A stretch of 64,000 bases of DNA from Prorocentrum cordatum (GCA_963575745.1 CAUYUJ010019922.1:12501-76500); one strand, 5' to 3'; shown: positions 49,181-58,079, counted from the first letter of the stretch. Notes: a model not told the origin generated them from the letters alone. Numbers and translations are program-made.

Positions 49181-49354
49181 CGGCGGCGATCGAGGGGGGA
49201 AGTGAGAGGCAGGCCTTCTCGGAAGGCTGAGAAGTTTTCTAAGCCTTCCCCGAAAACCGAAGCCGCCTCTCACAAGGCGCGAGGGCCTCTGGGAAGCCCC
49301 GCCGCCCTCCGAGAAGGCCTCCTCCCTCTCGCCCCCCCCCCCTCGCCCGCCGCC
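49181..49354 (+). mobile_element. family H inverted-repeat element
   Basis: CGGCGGCGATCGAGGGGGGA, AGTGAGAGGCAGGCCTTCTC at the left and GAGAAGGCCTCCTCCCTCTC, CCTCGCCCGCCGCC at the right. Interior inverted TTCTCGGAAGG / CCTCCGAGAAGG. No target-site duplication seen. Confidence 0.75.
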
Positions 49355-49386
49355 AGACGCGCGTCGACGCCGGTGCGCCCCCGCAG

Positions 49387-49521
49387 GCCCACTTCGCGGA
49401 GTGCGCCGAGCACCGCCTCGCCGGCGCCGCGCCCCTCACGGTGGGCACCACCCACGCGCTGGACCTGGCGCGGCGCCTGCGCGCGGAGCCCCGCGCGCCG
49501 CCCCCCGCGCGCCGCGGCTGA
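49387..49521 (+). CDS. terminal coding exon candidate (44 codons and stop)
   Basis: After CGCCCCCGCAG, a good 3' splice site, the + frame reads AHFAECAEHRLAGAAPLTVG then TTHALDLARRLRAEPRAP and ends at TGA (49519-49521). The residue mix and the near-absence of A/T at third positions look coding. The frame could also begin at the H-element border (49355). No family recognised. Since no upstream exon is visible within 1 kb (only elements B and H), it may be a 3' fragment carried between repeats. Confidence 0.35.
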   Translation, partial: AHFAECAEHRLAGAAPLTVGTTHALDLARRLRAEPRAPPPARRG

Positions 49522-49860
49522 GGGGCCGGCGGCCGCGGGGCGCCCGCCGAGGGCGCGAGCCCGCGCGCGAGGCCCGGCCCGCCGAGAGCGCGCCGAGGCC
49601 CGCGGGCGGCCCGCCGCGGAGGCGGCGGGCGGCCCCGCCGGAGGAGCCCGCGGGCGCGGGCGCCCGCCGCCGAGCGGGCCCGCCCCGAGGGTGCCGCCGA
49701 GGGCGCGCCGAGCCGCCGAGGGGGCCGCCGCCGCCGGCGCCCCTCGGCGGCGCCGCGGGCGGAGGGCGGCGCGGCGCCGCGCGCGCGCGCCCGCGCGGGC
49801 GAGGCCAGCGGCTCAGCACAGTGCGGGCGCGCGCCCGCGTGCGGGGCGGGGGCTCGGGAG
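49522..49860. other. extremely GC-rich stretch
   Basis: Nearly 340 bp with very few A or T, made of CGCGC, GCCGCC and GAGGGCGCG motifs. It is open in two frames on each strand only because stop codons need A/T. Confidence 0.6.
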
Positions 49861-50745
49861 GCCTGCGGGGTGGCACCAGCACCACTGTCGGCAGGGCGCC
49901 TTCGCCGAGGCGACGGCGGTGGTGGCGGTGGTGGTACTCGGGCTTCCCAGATGGCCGAAGGATCACCTTCCGCACCCAAATCCAGGATCCTCTTCTCCTG
50001 GCGGAGGCCCCCCCCCCGTTCCGGTGTGGGAGCCCCCTTCCGAGCCTCCATCTCGCCGGCGACTACGGTGGGTGTGGTTACGCTGGGGTGTGGCTTGCGA
50101 TCTAAGCGCCGGTGGGGCTCATGGGGGTCACTGCTCTGCGCCATAGGTCCGGCGAGTCCTCGTCGGGGCGCGGCGGAGATCTCTGTCGGAGTCTGCGCCC
50201 GCCCCCCCTCACCCCCCATGCACGGGTTGCAAGCCACACGTTTCGGGGTCACCGACCCAGACCCCCCCAGGGTCGCAAAGACGAACCTGGCGCAGAACTC
50301 AACCCTTTCTAAACACGTGGCGGCTATAAGTAGGGCCGTTCAACACCCAGGGACCAGCTGAGGGATCTGCAGTAATTACCCCTGAACGCTTCGCCGAAGA
50401 AGGTGAGACCAGACCGCACGCAGCGTTCCCCATTCACGCACGCACTCTCGCGACTCGAGTCGCAAACGGGGGGGACCACGAACATTGTAGAGGTTTACGC
50501 CGAAATTCCGTGCTGAGGGCGACAGAAATAATTACTCACTGCGCGGAGATCCCCATATGTGCATCTCTTTAAAAGGATAATTGTCAGTGGGATCTGGGAA
50601 TGCGCGTCTGGCCATGCAACGCAACATGCGAATATCATGATGTAAAAGTGTGAGATTGTTGCCAAGGCGTGCGTCCTGTTGCCCGGCCAAGGTGAGGCCA
50701 AGGCGAACGTCCGGATTGTGCCGTGCAACCGCAACCTGGGATTGG
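49861..50745. other. unique stretch, nothing recognised
   Basis: Contains (GGTGGC)n-like 49905-49935. TTACTCACTGCGCGGAGATC then ATATGTGCATCT (50531-50564) has a diverged twin at 50936-50971. No gene recognised. Confidence 0.4.
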
Positions 50746-50749
50746 AGCC

Positions 50750-51215
50750 AGTCTTGTTGCCTTCTGAGGCCTCGTGCTCCTGGGGCCTCTTGGGGCCTCC
50801 TGTTGCCTTCCGAGGCCTCCTGGCGCTTCCTGTGGCCTCCTGGGGCCTCCTGTGGCTTTTTGTGTCTGAGTCAGTCTGGGTATGAGGAGGAGAAGGAGGA
50901 GAAGGAGAAGGAGCAGAAGTAGGAGGCGTCCAAGTAATTTCACTGCGTGGAGCTCCTCACGTGTGCATCTATTCGCATGGACCTGTCCGCCGTGAATGTC
51001 TAGGCGCAAGAGCTTTCGAATATAAACGGGCTTCAATTGTGACGGTATGGTCATGAATGTAGCTGCGAACGAATTGGAGTGAGAATGAGCCTCAGTAGTG
51101 CGAGCGCGTCTCTGCGCATGAGCCTGGGGCCTCCTGGGGCCTCCTGACACCAACTGGGGCTTCCTGGGGCCTCCAGGAGCCTCTTGGGGCCTCCTGGGAC
51201 CTCCTGGGGAGGATT
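50750..51215 (+). repeat. family D minisatellite (GGCCTCCTGGG form), two blocks
   Basis: GGCCTCCTGGGGCCTCCTG units at 50755-50872 and 51120-51212, with GAG-rich 50885-50925 and unique sequence between. Confidence 0.8.
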
Positions 51216-51298
51216 CGTGCCCCAGGAGAGGCCCAATCTATAGCAACAGACGTACCTAAAGCATTGCGGATTGGAGCCGCAGGAGAAGGGCAATACAT

Positions 51299-51341
<43 letters not shown>

Positions 51342-51510
51342 AACACACTTAAAACCCCAAGGATTCGTGCCCAGGAGAGGCCCAATCTATATGGACATAC
51401 GTAAAACACTTAGGACTGTGTACACAGGAGAAGGGCAATCTATAGAAACATACGTCTACCATCAAGGATTCGTGCTCCAGGCGAGGCCCAATACATCGAA
51501 GCATACGCAA
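51205..51510 (+). repeat. family JJ ~60 bp repeat with internal (AT)n
   Basis: GGATTCGTGC-CCAGGAGAGG and CCCAATCTATA-G-ACATACGT recur at 51208, 51359 and 51464, with shorter AGGAGAAGGGCAAT-TA units at 51282 and 51428. (TA)n fills 51301-51341. Confidence 0.8.
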
Positions 51511-51511
51511 A

Positions 51512-51575
51512 TCCTCCTCCTCCTCCTCCTCCTCCTCCTCCCTGCTCCTCCTCCTCCTCCTCCCTCCTCCTCCTC
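51512..51575 (-). repeat. (CTC)n
   Basis: CTCCTC repeats with one CTGCTC interruption. Confidence 0.93.
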
Positions 51576-51722
51576 CTCACGGGCCTCGGCGGCCTCGTCG
51601 GCCGCCGAGGGGCCCCCGCCTCTCCCCGTCCACCGCGGGGGGGGTGCAGTCCAGAAGCTCACGGCCGCGGCGGCCGTGCGGCAGCGGTTGCCTCTGCTCG
51701 TCGGCGCGGACACCGACCAGTC

Positions 51723-51889
51723 TTATGTCGGACCTGGGTCAAAAAATACTTTTAAAAGATTACTAAAAGGCCAACCCATATTCAAGACATAGTCCCCAGA
51801 CTATTTTGGGATTATTTGTTGCTTATTTTTTGGGGGGTATTCTTTATGTATCGTCGAAATTCCCCTGCAGGGGGACAGGTCCGACTTAA
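51723..51889 (-). mobile_element. family A element, reversed, exact 8 bp TSD GACCAGTC, empty site known
   Basis: Ends TTATGTCGGACC and GGTCCGACTTAA; interior AGTCCCCAGACTATTTTGGG shows reverse orientation. GACCAGTC stands at 51715-51722 and 51890-51897. At 52246-52290 the same context (GCTCGTC, GGACACCGACCAGTCAGAC, TGGTGGTGGG) occurs with one GACCAGTC and no element. Confidence 0.95.
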
Positions 51890-51924
51890 GACCAGTCAGA
51901 CGTCTGGTGGTGGGCGTGTGACCC

Positions 51925-52065
51925 AGAGATCCGATGTCGTGATTTTGCAATACGGGGTCCCGGAGCCTCGACCCGTTCCCCAGGACCGGTGTTTCATCCC
52001 GAGTCGTTTTTTGGACGGTCCCGAGGCCCGGCGAGGGCCCCCAGGGGCCGAAATTTGACGAACAC
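51925..52065 (+). repeat. family U dispersed repeat
   Basis: GATCCGATGTCGTGATT, CTCGACCCGTTCCCCAGGAC, GACGGTCCCGAGGCCCGGCG and AGGGCCCCCAGGGGCCGAAA. The reverse complement of 57934-58075 matches through the whole length. Confidence 0.85.
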
Positions 52066-52319
52066 TTGTGTCTTGCTTTTTTTTCAATACGTTGGAGCTT
52101 TGTGAAGCCAGGGCTGGACCTGAACGCTGTTTCGTTGGGCTTTGGCCGTGTTTTGTTTTTCGTTTCGGCAGGGAGGCACAGGAAAAGGGACAGAGCAAAA
52201 CGAACAACAAGACGAAACCAACACGAAAAACAACGTTTTGGTCCAGCCCTGCTCGTCAGTGTGGACACCGACCAGTCAGACTTTGGTGGTGGGTGTGTAA
52301 GCTATGCGGTGCAAGCTTC
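52066..52319. other. unique stretch containing the family A empty site
   Basis: 52246-52300 is the unoccupied relative of 51695-51920. The rest has nothing recognised. Confidence 0.6.
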
Positions 52320-52489
52320 AGTCAACCCGCATAGTAACGGTGGGCGACCCTCCCAAGGGTACCCTTGCATCCTTGCCTCCTCGGTCCATCCCTGGCCACT
52401 CTCGTTGGCTGCGCCCCGCTCGGAAAGCTTCGAAATGGACCTCAAGGCCCTTGCATCCTTGTCGCGCGTTCTTACGATACGGGTTGACT
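52320..52489 (+). mobile_element. family B inverted-repeat element, complete
   Basis: AGTCAACCCGCATAGTAACG at the left and TTCTTACGATACGGGTTGAC at the right are inverted copies. The interior has CATCCTTGCCTCCTCGGTCC and GTTGGCTGCGCCCCGCTCGG. Relatives at 49001 and 54600. It is set within family C repeat (GCTATGCGGTGCAAGC to its left, GCTATGTGGTGTAAG to its right). Confidence 0.85.
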
Positions 52490-52504
52490 CGACTGTACGT
52501 GGTA

Positions 52505-52589
52505 GAAGCTATGTGGTGTAAGTTATGTGGCACAAGGCCATGCGGAGCAAGCTATGCGGTGTGAGCTGTACCGTCTAGGTATAAGCCAC

Positions 52590-52590
<1 letters not shown>
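52505..52590 (+). repeat. family C degenerate repeat
   Basis: AGCTATGTGGTGTAAG, TTATGTGGCACAAGG, CATGCGGAGCAAG and CTATGCGGTGTGAG are four consecutive units of about 15 bp. Confidence 0.8.
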
Positions 52591-52620
<30 letters not shown>

Positions 52621-52652
52621 TGCATGTATGTATGTATGTATGTATGTATGTA

Positions 52653-52707
<55 letters not shown>

Positions 52708-52800
52708 ATGCATGCATGCATGCATGCATGCATGCATGTATGTATGTATGTATGTATGTATGTATGTATGTATGTATGTATGTATGTATGTATGTATATA
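52591..52800. repeat. (ATGT)n-(GTCT)n-(GCAT)n-(GTAT)n microsatellite
   Basis: Tetranucleotide sub-runs change in order: TATG, TGTC (52652-52708), ATGC (52708-52740), TATG again. It sits between two family C blocks. Confidence 0.97.
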
Positions 52801-52804
52801 CATA

Positions 52805-52875
52805 TGTATATTGCAGGCTATCTGGTGGAAGTAATGCTGTGTAAGCTGTGCGGTGCAAAATAATCTAGTGTAAGC
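52805..52875 (+). repeat. family C degenerate repeat
   Basis: GCTATCTGGTGGAAG, TAATGCTGTGTAAG and CTGTGCGGTGCAAAA. Confidence 0.7.
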
Positions 52876-53290
52876 TATTGCGAAGGCCTTGCGGTCGGTG
52901 CCGCCGATCCGGGAGGCGGGACCACCCCCAGGACCCGCGCTGGCGACCCCTCCAGGGGCCCGCCGGGATTGGGGGGTCGGTATTCTGACCCGGGACCCCC
53001 CCCCTCCCCACACAGCCCAGGTACCCCCCCCCCTCCGTGCCCCGCCCCCTCCGTGCGCCCCCCCCCAGGCAGGGAAGGGATAAAGGGAAGGGGCTTCCCT
53101 TCGACTTAACTTCGGCGTTCTGAGACGGATTTCGGGGTCCGCCTTCGTCGTCGTCGTCGTCGTCGTCTTCGTCCCGCCTCGGAAGCATGCGCATGTATTT
53201 CGTCTGCCTGATACGGCCTTCAGGACTCGCCAGGGCTTTCCGGGACCTGGACGCCCAATAGCCTGGATTCACTGCTCGAGACGCCCGTGG
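52876..53290. other. C-rich stretch with a small (CGT)n at 53146-53168
   Basis: C runs at 52990-53065. No gene recognised. Confidence 0.45.
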
Positions 53291-53292
53291 CG

Positions 53293-53293
53293 A

Positions 53294-53369
<76 letters not shown>

Positions 53370-53395
53370 GTCGTCGTCGTTCACGACGGTCGCGC
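53293..53395 (-). repeat. (GTC)n
   Basis: CGT/GTC units almost pure for 100 bp, i.e. (GAC)n on the minus strand; compare (GAC)n on + at 54977. Confidence 0.96.
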
Positions 53396-53697
53396 GCAGG
53401 GTATCATGGCTCGAGGCATAGGGGCCATGCGGCCCTTGACGCTCCAGCGGCTGCGGCGACGCAGCTGGAGCGCCACGGGGGATGGGGGCCCGCTGCTGCC
53501 AGCGGCTGCTGCCAGCGGCTGCTGCTGTGGTTCGAGCGTGCCGACGGCCGAGAACATGCATAGCGCCCCTGCAACCAGCCGTGCTCTCCGCGCCGCCCGT
53601 CGCTGACGGGCGGCGAGGAAGCCCAGTCTCTATCCCTATGCTTGGCATCACCCGAGCGACGCACAGAAAGGGGTTCGTGTTCAGCGGCATCGGCGCC
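53396..53697. other. unique stretch with a GCGGCTGCTGCCA duplication
   Basis: CAGCGGCTGCTGC repeats at 53498 and 53512. No gene recognised. Confidence 0.4.
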
Positions 53698-53835
53698 TGA
53701 GCTGCCCGCGTAAGGTCGTGCGTGAGCGCCCTCGTCTCCGCTGTGGCTTGCCGCGCTGGTGGTCCGCGTAGGCCACCGGGTAAGGTCGCCGTGCCATCTC
53801 GCGCAAGGCCCTTTTTTGATCGTCGCTCACCTCCC
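53698..53835 (+). repeat. family R dispersed repeat
   Basis: GCCCGCGTAAGGTCGTGCGT, GAGCGCCCTCGT, TTGCCGCGCTGGTGGTCCGC, GGGTAAGGTCGCCGTG and TCGTCGCTCAC; same order as 19726-19872. Confidence 0.8.
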
Positions 53836-54137
53836 CTCGGCGCCGACCCTGAGGATTCCCTCGATCAGTGCGGGCACATTCATAAGATTGTCATCGCCTT
53901 GGGGCTTGCCGACCGGCCTCAAGGGCAGGGACAGTTTCCGAGGCTGGTTGCCGTTGGCAGGCCGCCGTCGTGCGAGGCGGGAACCGGTCCACGAGGTGTC
54001 GGAGGCCCGCGCGGACGCCGCCCGCGGGGCGCCCCTGGGCGGGGCGCCCCATCGGGGCTGCCGCGGGGCGCTCGCCGGCGGCGTCGTCCGAGGAAGGGGC
54101 AGGCCCGGCCGCTGTGCCCGTGGGCCCTCGTTCGGTA
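53836..54137. other. GC-rich coding-like stretch
   Basis: Open in all three + frames from 53970 to 54137 (for example AAAGRSPAASSEEGAGP). No family recognised. Confidence 0.3.
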
Positions 54138-54331
54138 TCGGGAGCGGAAAAGAGGGGGGTGATGACTAGGGGGGGGTGGATTTCATGGCGCGGGCCATGA
54201 TTTTTCCTCAGATTTCATGGCGCCTCTTCTTGTTTTATTACGTCCCAGGCCTCCCCGCTGGGCCGCGCACATGCCGCCGGTCATGATTTGCACCCCCCCC
54301 TCTTGGACACCCCCCTCTTGGCCGCTCCCGA
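54138..54331 (+). mobile_element. family F inverted-repeat element
   Basis: TCGGGAGCGGAAAAGAGGGG and ATTTCATGGCGCGGG at the left are mirrored by TCATGATTTGCACCCCCC and CCCTCTTGGCCGCTCCCGA at the right, about 50 bp. CCTCAGATTTCATGGCGCC inside matches the copy at 24601. Confidence 0.85.
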
Positions 54332-54530
54332 CGGTAGCAGGTCATGGGAGCCTCGCGCACCCTTTCCATGCCGTCTTCGGGCGCCGACGAGCGTCGACTG
54401 GCGTCTGGGAGTCGATGGGGGGGCGCCGATTGGGCGCAGGCCAGCGTCGATGAGCGTCGGCTGGCGTCGGTTCGCGTCGATTCGCAAGAGCCTGCACGAT
54501 GGTATGGAAGGCTCCCGTGGGTTGCCACCG
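54331..54530 (+). mobile_element. family FF inverted-repeat element
   Basis: ACGGTAGCAGGTCATGGGAG at the left, GGAAGGCTCCCGTGGGTTGC at the right, and GCGTCGAT/GCGTCGGC units inside; matches 27113-27312. It abuts family F directly. Confidence 0.75.
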
Positions 54531-54599
54531 AGCCCTCGGGCGAAGAGGCGCAAGGGGGACGCACGCGTACATGAAAATCCATGTTGGTTTCGAACGTGC

Positions 54600-54931
54600 A
54601 GTCAACCCGCATAGTAAGGACGAGCGACTTTCCAAGGTTCCCCTTCGGCCCATCCTCCGCCGCTTTCGCCGGCCCATCCTCGGCGCATCCTCTTCCCCTT
54701 CGGCCCATCCTCGGCGCATCCTCGGCGCATCCTCGGCCCCCCCTCGGCGCATCCTCGGAGGTTCCCCTTCGGCCCATCCTCGGCGCCTTCGGCCCATCCT
54801 CGGTGCAGCTTTCCCCTTCGGCCCCTCCTCGGCCGCCTCCGCTGGCCGCGCCCCGCCAGCGGAGTGTCCACCGTGCTCTCTGCGGCCCTTGCATCCTTAT
54901 ATATCGTGCGCCACCATTCTACGGGTTGGCT
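54600..54931 (+). mobile_element. family B element enlarged by a CATCCTCGGC repeat
   Basis: AGTCAACCCGCATAGTAAGG at the left and ATTCTACGGGTTGGCT at the right. The interior has GCATCCTCGGC and TTCGGCCCATCCTCGG units (54650-54835) not present in the other members. Confidence 0.75.
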
Positions 54932-54974
54932 GTACGCACTGCGCGAACGCTCTTATCGCGAGGCTGGTCTCGCG

Positions 54975-55172
54975 GCCGACGACGACGACGACCACGACGA
55001 CGACGACGACGACGACGACGACCACGACGACGACGACGACGACGACCACGACGACGACGACCACGACGACGACGACCACGACGACGACGACCACGACGAC
55101 GACGTCCACGACGACGACGACCACGACGACGACCGACGACGACGACGACGGCGACGGCGACGACGACGACGA
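54975..55172 (+). repeat. (GAC)n with GACCAC interruptions
   Basis: GACGACGACGACCACGACGA units of about 15 bp form a higher-order pattern at 55040-55110. Confidence 0.96.
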
Positions 55173-55232
55173 CGGGCGTATTCATGTACATCGTTGGGCG
55201 CGTACGTCCTCTGTGGGCTCCCCTCGGGCGGC

Positions 55233-55482
55233 GCCCCGCTGACGGCGCAGGATGCTGCCCGCCCCTCCATCCCTCCTCCTCCTCCTCCTCCTCCTCCTCC
55301 TCCTCCTCAATCCCTCCTCCATCCTCCATCCCTCCTCCCCTCCTCCCCCTCCTCCTCCTCCTCCTCCTCCTCTCCTCCCTCCCCTCCCTCCTCCTCCTCC
55401 TCCTCCTCCTCCTCCTCCTCCTCCTCCTCCTCCTCCTCCTTACCCCGCCCGGCTGACGGCGCAAGATGCTGCCCGCCCCTCT
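55233..55482. repeat. (CTC)n bordered by a 36 bp direct repeat
   Basis: GCTGACGGCGCAGGATGCTG and CCCGCCCCT at 55239-55268 recur at 55450-55480 with one change. (CTC/TCC)n fills the space between. The tract may have been inserted with duplication, or the whole unit duplicated and one part replaced. Confidence 0.85.
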
Positions 55483-55825
55483 CGCGGTGCGCTGGCTGGG
55501 CACGCAGTGTGCGCCGGGCTCTGTCGCGCCCCGGGCCTGCCAGCAGTGGCGCGGCCCCTCGGCGGCCCCGCGTGGGAGTCTGCGCGGCGCCGCTTGCCCT
55601 GGGCGCGGCGGGAATTCACAGACGACCACCGCCTGGAGGGTCGGTTTTCGGAGCCTCGGCAGGCGGTGGATATATTCAGATCCACTGCCCGCTGGGGCAC
55701 CGGGGCGTCGGCTCCCAGGCGGTGGACATGGATAAATCCCCGCCTCGCACCCTGGGCGCGGCGACGGACGACGGCCATGTCTCGCAGCACACTTCGGCAG
55801 CACGGTTTCCAGCCCCGCGGCTCAC
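55483..55825. other. GC-rich unique stretch with short inverted motifs
   Basis: CCACCGCCTGGAGGG (55626) and GGCAGGCGGTGG (55659) are inverted; CCCTGGGCGCGGCG occurs at 55596 and 55749. No gene recognised. Confidence 0.4.
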
Positions 55826-55827
55826 TT

Positions 55828-55972
55828 TCTATATCTATATATATATATATATATTTATACACATGTCTACTTAGATATGTATACATATATATATATATAT
55901 ATGTATAAAATAGGCATTCATGTATATACATAGGTGTGTATATATATATATATATAAATAGATATAGACTCG
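55828..55972. repeat. (TA)n tracts
   Basis: Three TATATATA runs separated by short A/T-rich sequence. Confidence 0.93.
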
Positions 55973-56110
55973 CTGCTTGTTGCAGGACAGGTTCAGGGGG
56001 TCTGGAGATGCATGGAACCCCCACTGCGGACGCTCTACGAGAGGGCGCCAGGGAGCTTGGCGACCTTCCGGGCACAGCGCGGTGTCCTCGAGGTCAGAGT
56101 GCAGCATGTT

Positions 56111-56312
56111 TTGGCGTCGAGCCCCGTGGGGAAGTGAGAAGAGGCGGGCCTTTTCAGAAGGCTCGGAAGTCGCCCGACCTTGTGAGAAGTTGTCTGAGCT
56201 TTCCCCGAAGACGCAGAGACCCTCTCTCAGAAGGCCGGATGGTTTCTGAGAAGCCCTGCCGCCGTCTGAGAAGGCCTTCTTCTGCTCACTTCCCCCCCTC
56301 GCTTGCCGCCGA
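56111..56312 (+). mobile_element. family H inverted-repeat element
   Basis: TTGGCGTCGAGCCCCGTGGG, GAAGTGAGAAGAGGCGGGCC at the left and GAGAAGGCCTTCTTCTGCTC, ACTTCCCCCCCTCGCTTGCC at the right. The interior has TTCAGAAGG, CTGAGAAGC and TCTCAGAAGG. Confidence 0.8.
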
Positions 56313-57040
56313 ACGCTGCGCGCTCAGCCCAGACGCGCCAGAGGGTTTTGCGTCAGCGGTCGGTGCGCGGGCTGTCGCGGCGTGTACAGCACTTGCAAAG
56401 CTACAGGCGCCTGTGCCAGTGGGATTTCTGGTGCGATCCCCTTGCACTTCGGCGCGATGCGAATGTAGGTGTGTCTGTTGTTGGCTCTCTATCCCTTCGC
56501 CGCAACATCTTGTCCGTTCTCCTGGACGAAAATCCGCTGAACCCCCATCCAAGCACGGGACACCATTGCCAGCACGTTTGTCATCTCACCTCCCTCCTTC
56601 TGCCTAATGTTGAGTTTTCGTAGTCTGATCTGATCTCTCCCTCCTGCGACTCCTGCTCCCCCTTCGCCTCCTCCAGAGATTCCTCCTCCGTTTCTCTTCC
56701 CTCGTCCTCGTATGCCTCTGCGCCATGCCCTGAACACACTTTGGCCCTCACGTGTGCTGTCCGTGGCTCACGTGGGACCGTCTTGGTCCATTCGAAGCAG
56801 TCGTGGGCGCATGTTTTCAAACTTTTCCAAATTCTTTACGCTTCGCGTGTCCCCACCAGCCCATCTCACAGCAGCAACTCTCGCGAAGCATGCCGACAGT
56901 CGTGTTTTTCAGGCGTGTGTCCGCTTGGCCCCGCATATCTCCTCTGTTCCTCCTTCCCCCCGCCTCCTTGTACATCCTCCTTGTGGGGGGAGCGGGAGAA
57001 GGACGAGGCGGAGGAGGAGGGAGAGAAAGCGCTCCTCGTG
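56313..57040. other. unique stretch, nothing recognised
   Basis: About 700 bp of ordinary composition. CGCTTCGCGTGTCCCCACCA (56837) matches 12068 closely. Short frames only. Confidence 0.4.
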
Positions 57041-57696
57041 GTTTGAGTCGTTTGGGGATTCTCGTCCTGGTGTGAGTCGTTCGGGCCCTTCTTCCTGGTG
57101 TGACTCGTTCGGGGTCCTCGTGGTGTGAGTCGTTCGGGCTCTTCGTCGTGGTGTGAGTCGTTCGGGCTCCTCGTGGTGTGAGTCGTTCGGGCGCCTCGTC
57201 CTGGTGTGAGTCGTTCGGGCCCCTCCTTATGGTGTGAGTCGTTCGGGCTCTTCGTGGTGCGAGTCGTTCGGGCCCCTCGTCCTGGCGTGAGTCGTTCGGG
57301 CTCCTCGTGGGGCCTCTTGGGGGCCTCTTGGAGGCTCTTGGAGCCTCTTGGGGGCCTCTTGGGGGCCTCTTGGGGGCCTCTTGGGGGCCTCTTGGGCCTC
57401 TTGGGGCGTCTTGGGGCCTCTTGGGGGCCTCTTGGGGGCCTCTTGGGGGCCTCTTGGGGCCTCTTGGGGGCCTCTTTGGGGCCCCTTGGAGGCCTCTTGG
57501 GAGCCTCCTGGGGGCCTCTTGGGGCCAGCTTGGGGCCTCTGAAGCGCAAATGAGCGCTGCCCCCCCTGAGAAGGACAACATGAGGCCAAAACCTTCGTAA
57601 AATCAATGATTCTGCTATGAAGGAAGAGGAGCGCGGCCCCCTCAGGAGGCGAAAATGGGGCCGAAACCGTCGTAAAATCAATGTTTTTGGCTTCAA
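56866..57696 (-). CDS. 276-codon open frame across two minisatellites (doubtful)
   Basis: From ATG at 57696 it reads a short non-repeat start (LILRRFRPHFRLLRGP twice, from a 76 bp duplication at 57558-57710), then family D translated as PRGPQEAPKRPP, then the 25/28 bp unit as PNDSHHEEPERLTPG. Frames of similar length overlap it. The repeats alone explain the openness. Kept only because a similar D-based frame exists at 34182-35087. Confidence 0.15.
   Translation of the reverse strand: MKPKTLILRRFRPHFRLLRGPRSSSFIAESLILRRFWPHVVLLRGGSAHLRFRGPKLAPRGPQEAPKRPPRGPKEAPKRPQEAPKRPPRGPQEAPRRPKRPKRPPRGPQEAPKRPPRGSKSLQEAPKRPHEEPERLTPGRGARTTRTTKSPNDSHHKEGPERLTPGRGARTTHTTRSPNDSHHDEEPERLTPRGPRTSHTRKKGPNDSHQDENPQTTQTTRSAFSPSSSASSFSRSPHKEDVQGGGGKEEQRRYAGPSGHTPEKHDCRHASRELLL
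57044..57305 (+). repeat. 25/28 bp repeat (GTGTGAGTCGTTCGGGC)
   Basis: About ten units alternate between 25 and 28 bp, the difference being CCT or TCG inserted before the next GTG. Confidence 0.93.
57300..57545 (+). repeat. family D minisatellite (CTCTTGGGGGC)
   Basis: About 20 units of 10-12 bp, the most regular D block in the window. Confidence 0.95.
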
Positions 57697-57715
57697 AGAT
57701 GAGGAGAGGGTTTTT
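57555..57715 (+). repeat. ~76 bp tandem duplication with CGTAAAATCAATG
   Basis: GAGGCCAAAACCTTCGTAAA at 57580 and GGGGCCGAAACCGTCGTAAA at 57656, each followed by ATCAATG and preceded by CCCCCTGAGAAGG / CCCCCTCAGGAGG. Confidence 0.85.
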
Positions 57716-57825
57716 TCTGCCTCCCCCCGTCGGGGCCAGAATCCTCGTGAAGGGTGTCGTTTTTTAGCCCTCCAAGGAGTCGAAAAAGGCCCCTCTGACC
57801 ACCCGCGGGGTTCCCTCTCCAGGCC

Positions 57826-57940
57826 CAGGGGGAGGGGGTAGGGGGAGGGGTAAACCCCTCCCCGAAGGGGAAGAAGGGGGGTTGAGGACAGAGCGGGCTC
57901 TCTAAACCACTCACGCCCAAAGGGCTGGTGGGATTTCGGC
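57826..57940 (+). repeat. family X dispersed repeat
   Basis: GGTAAACCCCTCCCCGAAGG, CTCTAAACCAC and GGGCTGGTGGGATTTCGG; compare 13757-13885. Confidence 0.8.
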
Positions 57941-58075
57941 CCCTAGGGGCCCTCGCCGGGCCCCGGGGCCGTCAAACAACGATTCAGGACGAAACTGGTC
58001 CCGGGGAAGGGGTCGAGACTTCCCAGGACCCGTCTTGAAACAATCACGACATCGGATCTCTGGGTACGGATATCT
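57934..58075 (-). repeat. family U dispersed repeat, reversed
   Basis: TTTCGGCCCCTAGGGGCCCT, GTCAAACAACGATTCAGGAC, CTGGTCCCGGGGAAGGGGTC and AATCACGACATCGGATCTCT. Confidence 0.88.
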
Positions 58076-58079
58076 CCGG

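Noticed and set aside
54138-54335. CGGTA as a 5 bp target-site duplication of family F
   Set aside because: The right-hand CGGTA belongs to the inverted end of the adjoining family FF element.
57670-57700. Spliced-leader-like TTTTTGGCTTCAAAG
   Set aside because: It is part of a local 76 bp duplication with CGTAAAATCAATG; the other copy diverges from the leader and the 5' half of the leader is absent.
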